NCBI RefSeq assembly: GCF_001650735.1
Contig: NZ_LXVY01000002.1
Location: 114,030-178,029 of the forward strand
Source of the DNA: Sphingomonas sp. TDK1
Lineage (GTDB): Bacteria; Pseudomonadota; Alphaproteobacteria; Sphingomonadales; Sphingomonadaceae
Direction of reading: 5' to 3'
DNA: 64,000 nucleotides
The notes beneath the pieces were generated by a model that searched no databases, was not told the DNA's origin, and was given only the letters and a program-made list of their open reading frames with translations. Positions 20,027 to 28,013 of this stretch are shown piece by piece (positions within the stretch are counted from its first letter, which is position 1; each line of letters starts with the position of its first letter). Position numbers and translations under genes: made by a program.

Positions 20027-20761
20027 ATGACCAGGATGTTGCGAACGCTAGCGGCGGTGGTGCTTGCCCCGCTGGTGCTGGCGAGCTGCCTGTTCGTGCC
20101 CGGCAAGTTTGATTCCGCGCTCACCATCCACCGCGATCGCAGCTTCACCTTCACCTACAAGGGCGAGGTGGTCGCCATCGACCTCAAGGGTCTCGGCGGC
20201 GACTTCATGAAGATTGCCGAGGAAGAAGGCGGCAAGAAGGGCGGCAAGAACGGCTCGGCCGATCCCGCCAAGGTGAAGGCGGCTGAGCAGGCGAAGCGCG
20301 ACGAAGAATATCGCAAGCTCGCGATCGAGCTCGCCAAGGAAGCGGGCTATCGCAGCGTCGAATATCGTGGGAACGGCATCTTCTATGTCGATTTCGCGCT
20401 TTCGGGCGTGCTCGATCATGCCTTCGTCTATCCGTACAATCAGGACAATGAGATCGTCCTGCCCTGGATCGCGATCGAGCTGCGCGGCAAGGACGCGGTG
20501 CGCGTGAAGGCGCAGGGCTTTGCCCGGCAGAAGAACGAGGCGGCGGGCCTGGGCGGCATGGGCGGCGGCCTGTCCGAGGGCGCGGCGGCGGCCGATCGCA
20601 TGGAGGGAAGCTTCACCCTCACCACCGATGCCGAGGTGATCAGCCAGAACAACGAGGCCGGCGCCGAGACCGTCGGCAGCGAGAAGGTGATCACCTGGAA
20701 GGTGAATACCCGCACCAAGGACGCACCGATGGCGTCGCTGCGCGTGGCGCCCTTGCGCTGA
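20027..20761 (+). CDS. lipoprotein of unknown function
   Basis: 244 residues. Signal with lipobox LASC (VVLAPLVLASC). The mature start is FVPGKFDSALTIHRDRSFTF, followed by a Lys/Gly-rich helical insert (EEEGGKKGGKNGSADPAKV), then beta-rich sequence and a Gly stretch (LGGMGGGLSEG). The C-terminus ITWKVNTRTKDAPMASLRV looks like the closing strand of a small beta domain. No family confidently recognised. It follows rlmB by 11 bases and ends at a strong bidirectional hairpin. Confidence 0.75.
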   Translation: MTRMLRTLAAVVLAPLVLASCLFVPGKFDSALTIHRDRSFTFTYKGEVVAIDLKGLGGDFMKIAEEEGGKKGGKNGSADPAKVKAAEQAKRDEEYRKLAIELAKEAGYRSVEYRGNGIFYVDFALSGVLDHAFVYPYNQDNEIVLPWIAIELRGKDAVRVKAQGFARQKNEAAGLGGMGGGLSEGAAAADRMEGSFTLTTDAEVISQNNEAGAETVGSEKVITWKVNTRTKDAPMASLRVAPLR

Positions 20762-20769
20762 TGCGAAAA

Positions 20770-20795
20770 CGGGCGGGTGCACCGGCACCCGCCCG
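20770..20795. terminator. bidirectional hairpin between convergent genes
   Basis: Perfect 11-bp stem CGGGCGGGTGC / GCACCCGCCCG with loop ACCG, between the lipoprotein (+) and osmC-like (-) stops. AAAA precedes it, which becomes a short U-tract for the minus strand. Confidence 0.8.
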
Positions 20796-20824
20796 CCCTC
20801 TCCACACCCCTTTGGGGATAGGGT

Positions 20825-21250
20825 TCAGGCCAGTTCCCACTCCAGCGCGATCTGGGCCTTGAGCAGCTTGGACACCGGGCAGTTCGCCTCGGCCCCCTTG
20901 GCGAGCGCCTCGAACTGCTCCTGGCTGATGCCGGGAACGTCCGCGCGCAGCTTCAGGTCCGAACGGGTGATGGTGAAGCCGTCGCCGTCCTGCTCCAGCT
21001 TCACCGCCGCCGTGGTCTCGAGCGTGCCGTCGCTGAACCCCGCCTGGGCAAGCGCGAAGCTCAGCGCCATGGTGAAGCAGCCGGCATGCGCCGCCGCGAT
21101 AAGCTCTTCCGGGTTGGTGCCCTTCTCGTCGCCGAAGCGCGTGTTGAAGCTGTAGGGCGTAGCCTCGAGCACGCCCGAAGGGCTGGTCAGCTGGCCTTTG
21201 CCGGCCTTGCCGAAGCCGGTGTAGCGGGCGGTGGCGGTGCGCGTGGTCAT
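20825..21250 (-). CDS. OsmC-family peroxiredoxin
   Basis: 141 residues. OsmC/Ohr proteins reduce organic hydroperoxides with a Cys pair. Present: GTNPEELIAAAHAGCFTMAL with the peroxidatic Cys, and AEANCPVSKLLKA with the second Cys. TATARYTGFGKAGKGQLTS is typical of the OsmC subgroup rather than Ohr. The start gives MTTRTATARYTG after CAGGAGCC. Cytoplasmic. Confidence 0.93.
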   Translation of the reverse strand: MTTRTATARYTGFGKAGKGQLTSPSGVLEATPYSFNTRFGDEKGTNPEELIAAAHAGCFTMALSFALAQAGFSDGTLETTAAVKLEQDGDGFTITRSDLKLRADVPGISQEQFEALAKGAEANCPVSKLLKAQIALEWELA

Positions 21251-21270
21251 GGCAGGCTCCTGGAAAAGAA

Positions 21271-21296
21271 TGGGCCGGGGAATCGACCCCGGCCCA
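21271..21296 (-). terminator. terminator of the glycine-zipper gene
   Basis: Perfect 10-bp stem TGGGCCGGGG / CCCCGGCCCA with a six-base loop, seven bases past the stop on the minus strand and followed there by ATTCTTTTCC. Confidence 0.85.
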
Positions 21297-21302
21297 CATG
21301 TA

Positions 21303-21713
21303 TCACTTGCACGTGACGTTGTTGCGATCGATCGAGCGACCGGCAGCGGCACCCGCCGCGGCGCCGAGCAACGTGCCCAGTGTCTGCGATCCGCCCGGCG
21401 CGATAAGGTTGCCGAGCACGCCGCCGGCGACGCCACCGACGATCAGGCCGGTAGTGCCGTCGTTGCGGCGGCAATAATAGCGGCCGTCCTGCCCACGATA
21501 GACGCGGTCGTTGCGCGACAGGCGACGTTCGCGCGCGCGCTGATCCTCGCGATAATAGCGGTCGGCATAATAGCCGTTATAGGCGGGGTCGGGGCGGTTA
21601 TAGTCGTATTGGCGATAGCCGCCGCCGCCGGCATAGCCGGGGCCGTAGCCGCCCTCGGCGCAGCCGGAAACCAGCGTCGCGGCCGCGACCATGCTAATAG
21701 CGAAGATGCGCAT
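21303..21713 (-). CDS. glycine-zipper envelope lipoprotein (paralog 1)
   Basis: 136 residues. MRIFAISMVAAATLVSGC is a lipoprotein signal (lipobox VSGC); AGGAGA precedes the ATG. A Tyr/Gly/Arg-rich region (YNGYYADRYYREDQRARER) follows, then RNDGTTGLIVGGVAGGVLG and LGTLLGAAAGAAAGRSI, a double glycine zipper as in the 17-kDa surface antigen/SlyB-type proteins. Such zippers insert in or pack against the outer membrane. Two paralogs occur at 27604 and 36392; this one alone has a lipobox. Role in envelope integrity is inferred. Confidence 0.88.
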   Translation of the reverse strand: MRIFAISMVAAATLVSGCAEGGYGPGYAGGGGYRQYDYNRPDPAYNGYYADRYYREDQRARERRLSRNDRVYRGQDGRYYCRRNDGTTGLIVGGVAGGVLGNLIAPGGSQTLGTLLGAAAGAAAGRSIDRNNVTCK

Positions 21714-21798
21714 CGGGTCTCTCCTGATCGATATGAAAGTGGGTGGCCAATGCACGGCCGCGCCGAAGGTTGCCGCCGCCGTGCCGATCCGGGGAGGA

Positions 21799-22302
21799 TC
21801 AGGAAGGTGCGGCGTCGCTGCGGCGAAGCTCGTCGGCCTGACCAGCGACCAGCGTCGGGGCCGAGCCACCGGCCAGCGCGGGCGCAAAGGCCTCGCGCTC
21901 CTTGGCCGGAACGGACGCGGTGGGATCCGGACGGAACTGCTCGATCGCGCGCTGGCTGCCATCCGGATGACGTTGCCCCATCAGATCGGTCGGCACCGTT
22001 CCGGGCTCGGCGGCAGCGTTGCGACGCGCGCGCAGCACGCCCAGCGCGATCGCACCGATGGCGCCCAGTCCGGTCGCGGCGATCGCGGCGATGCCTGTGC
22101 GACGCAACGTCGAGCGCTTCTCGACCTTTGCCGCGGGGGCTGCTGCCTTGGGCGCGCGCTTCGGACGGGCCTTGGCAGCGGGCTTGGCACTGGCAGGGCG
22201 ACCCTTGGTCTCAGGCTTGGCGACTGCAGCCGTTGCGGCGGCAGCCTTCGGCGTGCGCTTGCGCGGCGTGGTGGACTTCGGCGTCTTGCTGTCGGTGGCC
22301 AT
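21799..22302 (-). CDS. Ala/Lys/Pro-rich protein with one membrane helix
   Basis: 167 residues. The first 65 residues are histone H1-like low complexity (Lys, Ala, Pro, Thr, such as KARPKRAPKAAAPAAK). A hydrophobic segment (TGIAAIAATGLGAIGAIALG) follows, then Arg-rich RARRNAA and an acidic/Pro tail. No signal peptide, so the basic part would be cytoplasmic and could touch DNA or RNA. No function known; a second basic low-complexity protein is at 29475. Confidence 0.65.
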   Translation of the reverse strand: MATDSKTPKSTTPRKRTPKAAAATAAVAKPETKGRPASAKPAAKARPKRAPKAAAPAAKVEKRSTLRRTGIAAIAATGLGAIGAIALGVLRARRNAAAEPGTVPTDLMGQRHPDGSQRAIEQFRPDPTASVPAKEREAFAPALAGGSAPTLVAGQADELRRSDAAPS

Positions 22303-22370
22303 TTAGGGTTCCTTTCGGTTACGGGGCCGTCAACGGGCCGAGCCGCAGCCCTGTTCCGAGGGCGCTCCGA

Positions 22371-22853
22371 TCACTTCGCGCAGATCCGCGCCCGATCGTT
22401 CACCCAGCACCCGTCCCGAAGCGTGACGATACCGAGCGGGTCCATCGCCTTGTCGTCGTCCGGATCCGCATTCCACGAGGCGTCGGCCTTGCCGTCGGCG
22501 CGGGTGGTCACCACGGCGAAGTGCGACTGGGCAGGCTTGCCCGCGCTCCAGGTGTTCAGTGTGTAGCCGCCGTCACCCATCGGATAGACCTGGCACCGGC
22601 CGTCGAGCAGCGTCTTGCCGTCGACCTCGAAGCGGCATTGCTTGGCGGCGGATTGGGGCGAGGCCTCGTCCTTCGTCACCGGCGTGGTGCTGGAAGTCGG
22701 TGTCGGGCTGGGCGTCGCGACGACCGGTGCGTCGACGTTCGCCGTGACGGCATTGTCGGCGGCCTGGGGACCGTTGCAGGCGGCCAGGGGTGCGAGAAGC
22801 AGCAGCGTCGCGGCGATGGAGCAGGTCTTCAAGGGCAAACAGCGTCTCCGCAT
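22371..22853 (-). CDS. small lipoprotein
   Basis: 160 residues from MRRRCLPLKTCSIAATLLLL; lipobox LAAC. A Thr/Pro/Ser linker (VVATPSPTPTSSTTPVTK) leads to a globular part with four Cys (QCRFEV, GRCQVYP, GCWVND, RICAK), matching a secreted disulfide-bonded domain. A start eight codons upstream (MRVGRGN) is possible. Function unknown. Confidence 0.72.
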   Translation of the reverse strand: MRRRCLPLKTCSIAATLLLLAPLAACNGPQAADNAVTANVDAPVVATPSPTPTSSTTPVTKDEASPQSAAKQCRFEVDGKTLLDGRCQVYPMGDGGYTLNTWSAGKPAQSHFAVVTTRADGKADASWNADPDDDKAMDPLGIVTLRDGCWVNDRARICAK

Positions 22854-22915
22854 GAGGTTGCCCCGCCCTACCCGCATGGCGTGTGTTTGGTTCCCGAACG
22901 ATGAAGCAAGCAATA

Positions 22916-23023
22916 GCCCCTCCCCTTCAGGGGGACGGGTTGGGGTGGGGCATGACGGATGCGCGAGGGCCAAATTTCTCGATCAGCCCCCCACCCCCAA
23001 CCCCTCCCCTGAAACGGAGGGGC
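22916..23023. repeat. inverted pair of REP-like palindromes (REPIN)
   Basis: Two copies of the uvrA repeat in opposite orientation: GCCCCTCCCCTTCAGGGG... at 22916-22950 and ...CAACCCCTCCCCTGAAACGG at 22986-23023, about 35 bases apart. They sit between a lipoprotein gene and glnD, upstream of both starts. Confidence 0.85.
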
Positions 23024-23088
23024 CTAAATCGTCCTCCCCCCTCCCTTCCCGCGTGAACTTGCCCGCAAATCCTCCTATCTGACTCCCC

Positions 23089-25836
23089 ATGCCGACCCGC
23101 TTTGCTTCCGTGCCCCATCGCCGTGCCCTGATCGATCGCCGCGCCGTCGCCGAGCGACTTTCTGCTCTTGAGCCCCGCGACACCGCTGCACTGCGCCAGG
23201 CGGGTACCGCGGAGCTCAAGGCAGCCCTTGATGCGGGCCAGGCCGAGATTGCCCGCCGCCTCGCCGAACATCCCTCGCGAGGGCTGGAGGCCGCCGCTGC
23301 CGGCGCCTTCCTCACCGATCAGATCCTGCGCCTCTTGTGGGATTTCACTGTCGAGCGGCTCCACCCCAATGCCAATCCCACCGCTGCGGAGCGGATGACA
23401 CTGATCGCTGTCGGCGGCTATGGCCGCGGCGAGATGGCGCCGCATTCGGACATCGACATCGGTTTCCTCACCCCCTGGAAAGTCACCGGCTGGAGCGAGC
23501 AGGTGATCGAGTCCATGCTCTACTCGCTATGGGACATGCGGCTGAAGGTCGGCCATTCCTCGCGCTCGCTCGACGAGATGGTCCGCCAGGCCAAGGCCGA
23601 CGTCACCGTCTGCACTGCGCTGCTCGAGGCGCGCTACGTCTGGGGCGACACCGACCTGTATGACGAGGCGGCGAAGCGCTTCAAGGCGGAGATTCAGGCG
23701 GACAGCGCGCGCGGGTTCATCACCGCGAAGCTGGAAGAGCGCAACGCACGTCACAAGAAGATGGGCGACAGCCGCTATGTCGTCGAACCCAATGTGAAGG
23801 AGGGCAAGGGCGGCCTGCGTGACCTGCACACGCTCTTCTGGATCGGCAAGTTCGCCTACAATGTCCGCGAACCCGCCGAGCTGGTCGAGGCCGGGCTGCT
23901 GACGCCTGCCGAATATCGCCAGTTCCGCCGCGCCGAGAACTTCCTCTGGGCGGTGCGCTGCCAATTGCACCTGATCACCAATCGCCCCGAGGATCGCCTG
24001 ACCTTCGACGTGCAGCGCGAGATCGCCGAGCGGATGCGCTTCGCCGACCGGCCGGGCATGCCCAAGGTCGAGCGCTTCATGCGCTATTATTTTCTCCAGG
24101 CGAAGGTGGTGGGCGACCTCACCGGCGTGTTCCTCGCGCATCTCGACGAGAAGTTCGCCGCGCGCGGCCGGCGTTTCGGCTTCCCGGCGCTGTGGCGCGG
24201 GCGGCGCAAGCTGAAGGGCTTCGTGCTGGAGCGCGGCCGCCTCGCCCTGCCGCGCGACACTTTCTTCCGCGAGGATCCGGTACGCCTGATCGAGCTCTTC
24301 GCACTGGCCGACCAGCATGAACTGGAAATCCACCCGCTCGCCATGCGCGCCGCCGCCCGCGACGCCAAACTGGTCGACGACGTCCGCAACGATGCACGCG
24401 CCAACGCGCTGTTCCTCGAGGTGTTGACCTCGCCCCGCGATCCGGAGACGGTGCTGCGCTGGATGAACGAAGCCGGCGTGTTCGGCCGCTTCGTGCCCGA
24501 TTTCGGCCGCGTCGTCGCGCAGATGCAGTTCGACATGTACCACCATTATACGGTCGACGAACACTCGATCCGCGCCATCGGGCTGCTCAGCAAGATCGAG
24601 AAGGGGCAGCTGAAGGACGATCATCCGCTCGCCACCGGGCTCCTGCACCAGCTGGCGTCGCGCCGTGCGCTCTATGTCGCGGTGCTGCTGCACGATATCG
24701 CCAAGGGGCGCAGCGGCGATCACTCGATCCTGGGCGCGGAAGTCGCCGAGCGGCTGTGCCCGCGCCTGGGGCTTACGCCCGGCGAAACCGAGATGGTCGC
24801 CTGGCTGGTCCGTTGGCACCTGCTGATGTCGGCCACCGCCTTCAAGCGCGACCTGGCCGACTTCAAGACCATCCTGGATTTCACCGCCCAGGTGCAGAGC
24901 GCCGAACGTCTGCGCATGCTGCTGGCGCTAACCGTGGTCGACATCCGCGCGGTAGGCCCCGGGGTCTGGAACGGCTGGAAGCGCCAGCTGCTCGGCGGCC
25001 TGTACGAAGCCGCCGAGGAAGTGCTGCGGCTGGGCCACAAGCAGCGCGGTCGCACCGAACGCATTGCCGCCAAGCAGGACGAACTGGCCGCGGCGCTCGG
25101 CTGGGAACCGGGCAGGCTCGAAGCGTTCAAGCGCCGTTTCACCGAAAGCTACTGGATCGCCGAGCCGACCGATGTGCTCCAGCGCAACGCGATCATGGTC
25201 GCGGAAGCCGGCGACGCGACGCTGCACGTCGAAGCACAGGTCTACCCGGACCGCGGCGCGACACTGGTAACGGTCTATGCCGCCGACCATCCCGGCCTCT
25301 TCTACCGCATTGCCGGCGCAATCCATGTCGCAGGCGGCAACATCATCGACGCGCGCATCCACACCACGCGCGACGGCATGGCGCTCGACAATTTCCTCGT
25401 GCAGGATCCGTTCGGCCAACCGTTCGACGAGGAGGCACGACTCAACCGGCTGAAAACCGGCATCGCCGATGCGCTCGCGAACCGCGCCCGCCTTTCGGAA
25501 CGGCTCAAGACCAAGGCACCGGTGCGCCCGCGTGCCGATGCCTTCTCGATCGAACCCAATGTGTTCATCGACAACAAGGCGTCGAACCGCTTTACCGTCA
25601 TCGAAGTCAATGCACGCGATCGGCCGGCGCTGCTCTATAGCCTTGCCAACGCACTGTTCCAGTCGAAGGTGACGATCCATTCGGCGCATGTCGCCACCTA
25701 TGGTGAGCGTGCCGTCGATACTTTCTATCTTACAGACCTGATCGGCGATAAGATCAGTTCGACGTCGCGACTCAAGACGATCGAGCGGCGTCTACTGGAA
25801 GCCGCGGCGGGCGAGGAGATCGCCCAGGCCGCATGA
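23089..25836 (+). CDS. glnD: GlnD, PII uridylyltransferase/uridylyl-removing enzyme
   Basis: 915 residues, full length. GlnD senses glutamine and adds or removes UMP on PII, controlling nitrogen assimilation. Domains: nucleotidyltransferase with GGYGRGEMAPHSDIDIG near residue 109 (Gly pair and D-x-D); GlnD linker domain (KEGKGGLRDLHTL); HD domain with LLHDIAKGRSGDHS near residue 535; and two C-terminal ACT domains (from ATLVTVYAADHPGLFYRIAG and from RFTVIEVNARDRPALLYSLA) for glutamine sensing. ATG at 23089 follows a REPIN; no strong SD is seen. Confidence 0.98.
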   Translation: MPTRFASVPHRRALIDRRAVAERLSALEPRDTAALRQAGTAELKAALDAGQAEIARRLAEHPSRGLEAAAAGAFLTDQILRLLWDFTVERLHPNANPTAAERMTLIAVGGYGRGEMAPHSDIDIGFLTPWKVTGWSEQVIESMLYSLWDMRLKVGHSSRSLDEMVRQAKADVTVCTALLEARYVWGDTDLYDEAAKRFKAEIQADSARGFITAKLEERNARHKKMGDSRYVVEPNVKEGKGGLRDLHTLFWIGKFAYNVREPAELVEAGLLTPAEYRQFRRAENFLWAVRCQLHLITNRPEDRLTFDVQREIAERMRFADRPGMPKVERFMRYYFLQAKVVGDLTGVFLAHLDEKFAARGRRFGFPALWRGRRKLKGFVLERGRLALPRDTFFREDPVRLIELFALADQHELEIHPLAMRAAARDAKLVDDVRNDARANALFLEVLTSPRDPETVLRWMNEAGVFGRFVPDFGRVVAQMQFDMYHHYTVDEHSIRAIGLLSKIEKGQLKDDHPLATGLLHQLASRRALYVAVLLHDIAKGRSGDHSILGAEVAERLCPRLGLTPGETEMVAWLVRWHLLMSATAFKRDLADFKTILDFTAQVQSAERLRMLLALTVVDIRAVGPGVWNGWKRQLLGGLYEAAEEVLRLGHKQRGRTERIAAKQDELAAALGWEPGRLEAFKRRFTESYWIAEPTDVLQRNAIMVAEAGDATLHVEAQVYPDRGATLVTVYAADHPGLFYRIAGAIHVAGGNIIDARIHTTRDGMALDNFLVQDPFGQPFDEEARLNRLKTGIADALANRARLSERLKTKAPVRPRADAFSIEPNVFIDNKASNRFTVIEVNARDRPALLYSLANALFQSKVTIHSAHVATYGERAVDTFYLTDLIGDKISSTSRLKTIERRLLEAAAGEEIAQAA

Positions 25837-25851
25837 TCGGGGGGATCAAGC

Positions 25852-26235
25852 ATGCCGGTAGTGGGACTTGGGGGCTATTTCTTCCGCGCGAGGGATCCGG
25901 AAGGATTGAAGAGCTGGTATCAGGAAATGTTGGGCGTCGGTGGCGGCTGCGGCACCGATGCCAGCGGGCAGGCCAGCCCCTGGTTCTGGTATCCCGAACC
26001 AGGGGGCATCGTATTCCAGCCCTTTGCTGCGGACAGCAGCTATTATGCGGCGGACAAACAGGTGATGCTCAACCTCCGCGTCATTGATCTCGACGGCCTG
26101 CTGGAACAGCTCAACGCCGCCGGCATTGCCATCGAGACACGACCCGAATGGGACAGCCCCGAAACAGGGCGCTTCGCACGGATCCACGATCCCGAAGGCA
26201 ATCCTATCGAGCTTTGGGAGGCCCCTGCGGACTGA
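25852..26235 (+). CDS. VOC-superfamily (glyoxalase/bleomycin-resistance fold) protein
   Basis: 127 residues forming paired beta-alpha-beta modules. Visible: FFRARDPEGLKSWYQEMLG in the first half and RFARIHDPEGNPIELWE in the second, the latter with the typical metal-ligand Glu near the end. An expected early His ligand (often GxxH) is replaced by GLGGYFFRA, so metal binding is uncertain. GGGGATCAAGC precedes the ATG 15 bases after glnD, but a functional link is not apparent. Substrate unknown. Confidence 0.88.
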   Translation: MPVVGLGGYFFRARDPEGLKSWYQEMLGVGGGCGTDASGQASPWFWYPEPGGIVFQPFAADSSYYAADKQVMLNLRVIDLDGLLEQLNAAGIAIETRPEWDSPETGRFARIHDPEGNPIELWEAPAD

Positions 26236-26248
26236 CGCCTGCCGCGTT

Positions 26249-26722
26249 CTAGCGACGCCCGATCACCGCCTCGATCGATTCGTGGCGGGCGGGATCGCTT
26301 TCGCCGAATTCACGCTCCAGCCGGTCGCGAATATCGAGCAATTGCTTCTCGCTCAGGTGCTCGATGCCGATAAATTCGTTGCGCGCTTCGGCAATGGCGC
26401 GGATCACTTCGTCCAGCTTGGCCTGCAACGCGGCAGCATCACGGTTCTGTGCATTCTGAATCAGGAACACCATCAGGAAGGTGACGATGGTAGTGCCGGT
26501 ATTGATCACCAGCTGCCACGTATCGGACCAGTGGAAGATCGGCCCACTCGCGCCCCAGACGATGATGATCACAAAGGCGAAGGCAAAGGCCGGCGGACGA
26601 CCGGCCCACCCCGCTACGCTCTGCGCGAACCGTTCGAAAATGCGTCCCAAGCCGATGCTCCCGATGCGTGGCGGAGCAGCTATGCGTGGCATCGGCGTAC
26701 TTGCCAACCAGGGGCATTCCAT
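26249..26722 (-). CDS. low-affinity iron permease family protein
   Basis: 157 residues. Two membrane helices (PPAFAFAFVIIIVWGASG and LVINTGTTIVTFLMVFLI) frame the family motif HWSDTWQLVINTGTTI, then NAQNRDAAALQAKLDEVIRA and a charged helical tail. This matches PF04120 (Fet4-like). Bacterial members are small and transport has not been proven for most. A start ten codons later (MPRIAAPP) is also plausible. It ends 14 bases from the VOC gene, converging. Confidence 0.85.
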   Translation of the reverse strand: MECPWLASTPMPRIAAPPRIGSIGLGRIFERFAQSVAGWAGRPPAFAFAFVIIIVWGASGPIFHWSDTWQLVINTGTTIVTFLMVFLIQNAQNRDAAALQAKLDEVIRAIAEARNEFIGIEHLSEKQLLDIRDRLEREFGESDPARHESIEAVIGRR

Positions 26723-26731
26723 CGCGCTAAC

Positions 26732-26755
26732 GGGGCCGGCGTTTCCACCGGCCCC
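26732..26755. terminator. GC-rich hairpin in the gap upstream of the iron-permease-like gene
   Basis: GGGGCCGG / CCGGCCCC with an eight-base loop at 26732-26755. No U-tract is obvious. The remaining gap to 27071 has no gene I can support. Confidence 0.45.
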
Positions 26756-27039
26756 ATGTCGTCGGCGCAGGTCCTGCGCGGAAGCGCGTCACCCGCCGCA
26801 GACGGCCTCCGGCGACTGCCCCGGCAGGGGGACATGCACCGGATAGGAATGACGATCGCCACCGGGGTAGCGATGCAGGCATCCCTGCGCCTCCCGAGGC
26901 TGTTTCCTTGCGGCACAGCGTCGAGCGACTGTAAGATACTGATACCGCGGGCGTTTCCGTTCGCGTGATCGGTTGCCTTACCCGTGTGAGGGTCTCATCC
27001 AAGACGAGTCGCACCAACGCCAAAGCGATGGCGACGGCC

Positions 27040-27066
27040 TGTGGATAGTGTGGATAACGGGGATAA
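27040..27066 (+). other. three DnaA-box-like 9-mers in tandem
   Basis: A perfect DnaA box in reverse orientation (TGTGGATAA at 27049-27057) is preceded directly by a one-mismatch copy (27040-27048) and followed directly by a two-mismatch copy (27058-27066), all in the same orientation with no spacer. They sit just past the stop of the cupin gene. No AT-rich unwinding region is next to them. Confidence 0.5.
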
Positions 27067-27071
27067 CCGCT

Positions 27072-27542
27072 TTAGGCGCCTGGGGGTGCCCAGCCCGGCG
27101 CCGCCAGTTCGAACCCTGCGAAATCGAAGCCTGGCACGACGATGCAGCTGACCAAGCCCCAGCCGTTCGGTGCCTCGGTCGCCTGCCATCGGCCCGCCGG
27201 CACCCGCGCCTGGGGCGACTGGCCTCCCAGCACGTCCGACCCCAACGCGATCCGCTCCACGCCGCCGTCGGCATGACCTAGCTGCAGTTCCAGGGGCGAT
27301 CCGGCATGCCAGAGCCACAGTTCCTCCGCGTCGACCCGGTGCCAGTGCGACCGCTGGCCTGCCTCCAGCAGGAACAGGATCGCGGTAGCCGGGGAGCGGC
27401 CTCTCCCTTCCCCGCTTGCGCGCCACGTCTCGCGATACCAGCCACCTTCCGGGTGCGACGCCAGTGCCAGCCGCTCGATGATCGCCCGCGCTTCGTCCAA
27501 CTGCCTGCCTCCTGCCTGAACGGGACGTAGTATCAGGTTCAT
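27072..27542 (-). CDS. DUF985-type cupin
   Basis: 156 residues. The family opening is IERLALASHPEGGWYRETWR, then ATAILFLLEAGQRSHWHRVDAEELWLWHAG with the cupin His and Glu positions, followed by LPAG-like RVPAGRWQATEAPNGWGLVSC. This is the RmlC-fold DUF985 family, suggested to bind sugars; its function is unknown. Cytoplasmic, about 60 bases divergent from the next gene. Confidence 0.9.
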   Translation of the reverse strand: MNLILRPVQAGGRQLDEARAIIERLALASHPEGGWYRETWRASGEGRGRSPATAILFLLEAGQRSHWHRVDAEELWLWHAGSPLELQLGHADGGVERIALGSDVLGGQSPQARVPAGRWQATEAPNGWGLVSCIVVPGFDFAGFELAAPGWAPPGA

Positions 27543-27603
27543 GCAACCGCAGCTAAACCCGACACGTTCGTTTCATCGATCATATATCGGGGAGTTTATA
27601 GAT

Positions 27604-27972
27604 ATGCGTACCCTGCTTCTTTCGCTCAGCGCTGCGGCGCTCGCCGTTCCCGCTGTCGCCGTCCTTCCGGCTGCGACCGCCGAGGCCAAGACCGCCATCG
27701 CTCAGGATCGCTATTATCGCGACCATGACGACCGCCGCTATCGCGACGATCATCGCCGCTACGCCTATCGCGAGTGGCGCGGCCGGGATGGCCGTCGTTA
27801 TTGCCGCAAGCCGGATGGCACCACCGGCACGGTGATCGGTGCCGTGGGCGGCGCGCTGCTCGGCCGTACCATCGATACCAGCGGCGATCGCACGGCGGGC
27901 ACGGTGCTGGGCGGCGTCGCGGGCGCGCTGGCCGGTCGCGCGATCGAGCGTAGCGGCAACAGCTGCCGCTAA
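27604..27972 (+). CDS. glycine-zipper exported protein (paralog 2)
   Basis: 122 residues. Signal peptide MRTLLLSLSAAALAVPAVAV with cleavage near TAEAKT. An Arg/Tyr/Asp-rich segment (DRYYRDHDDRRYRDDHRRY) follows, then RYCRKPDGTTGTVIGAVGG and GGVAGALAGRAIERSGNSC. Same plan as 21303 and 36392: an R/Y/D-rich spacer, a Cys, the DGTTG turn, two glycine zippers and a Cys near the end. Probably periplasmic or outer-membrane associated. Confidence 0.87.
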   Translation: MRTLLLSLSAAALAVPAVAVLPAATAEAKTAIAQDRYYRDHDDRRYRDDHRRYAYREWRGRDGRRYCRKPDGTTGTVIGAVGGALLGRTIDTSGDRTAGTVLGGVAGALAGRAIERSGNSCR

Positions 27973-28013
27973 CGCGCCGAAGCATTAACCCCGGAGCGCT
28001 ATAGCTCCGGGGC

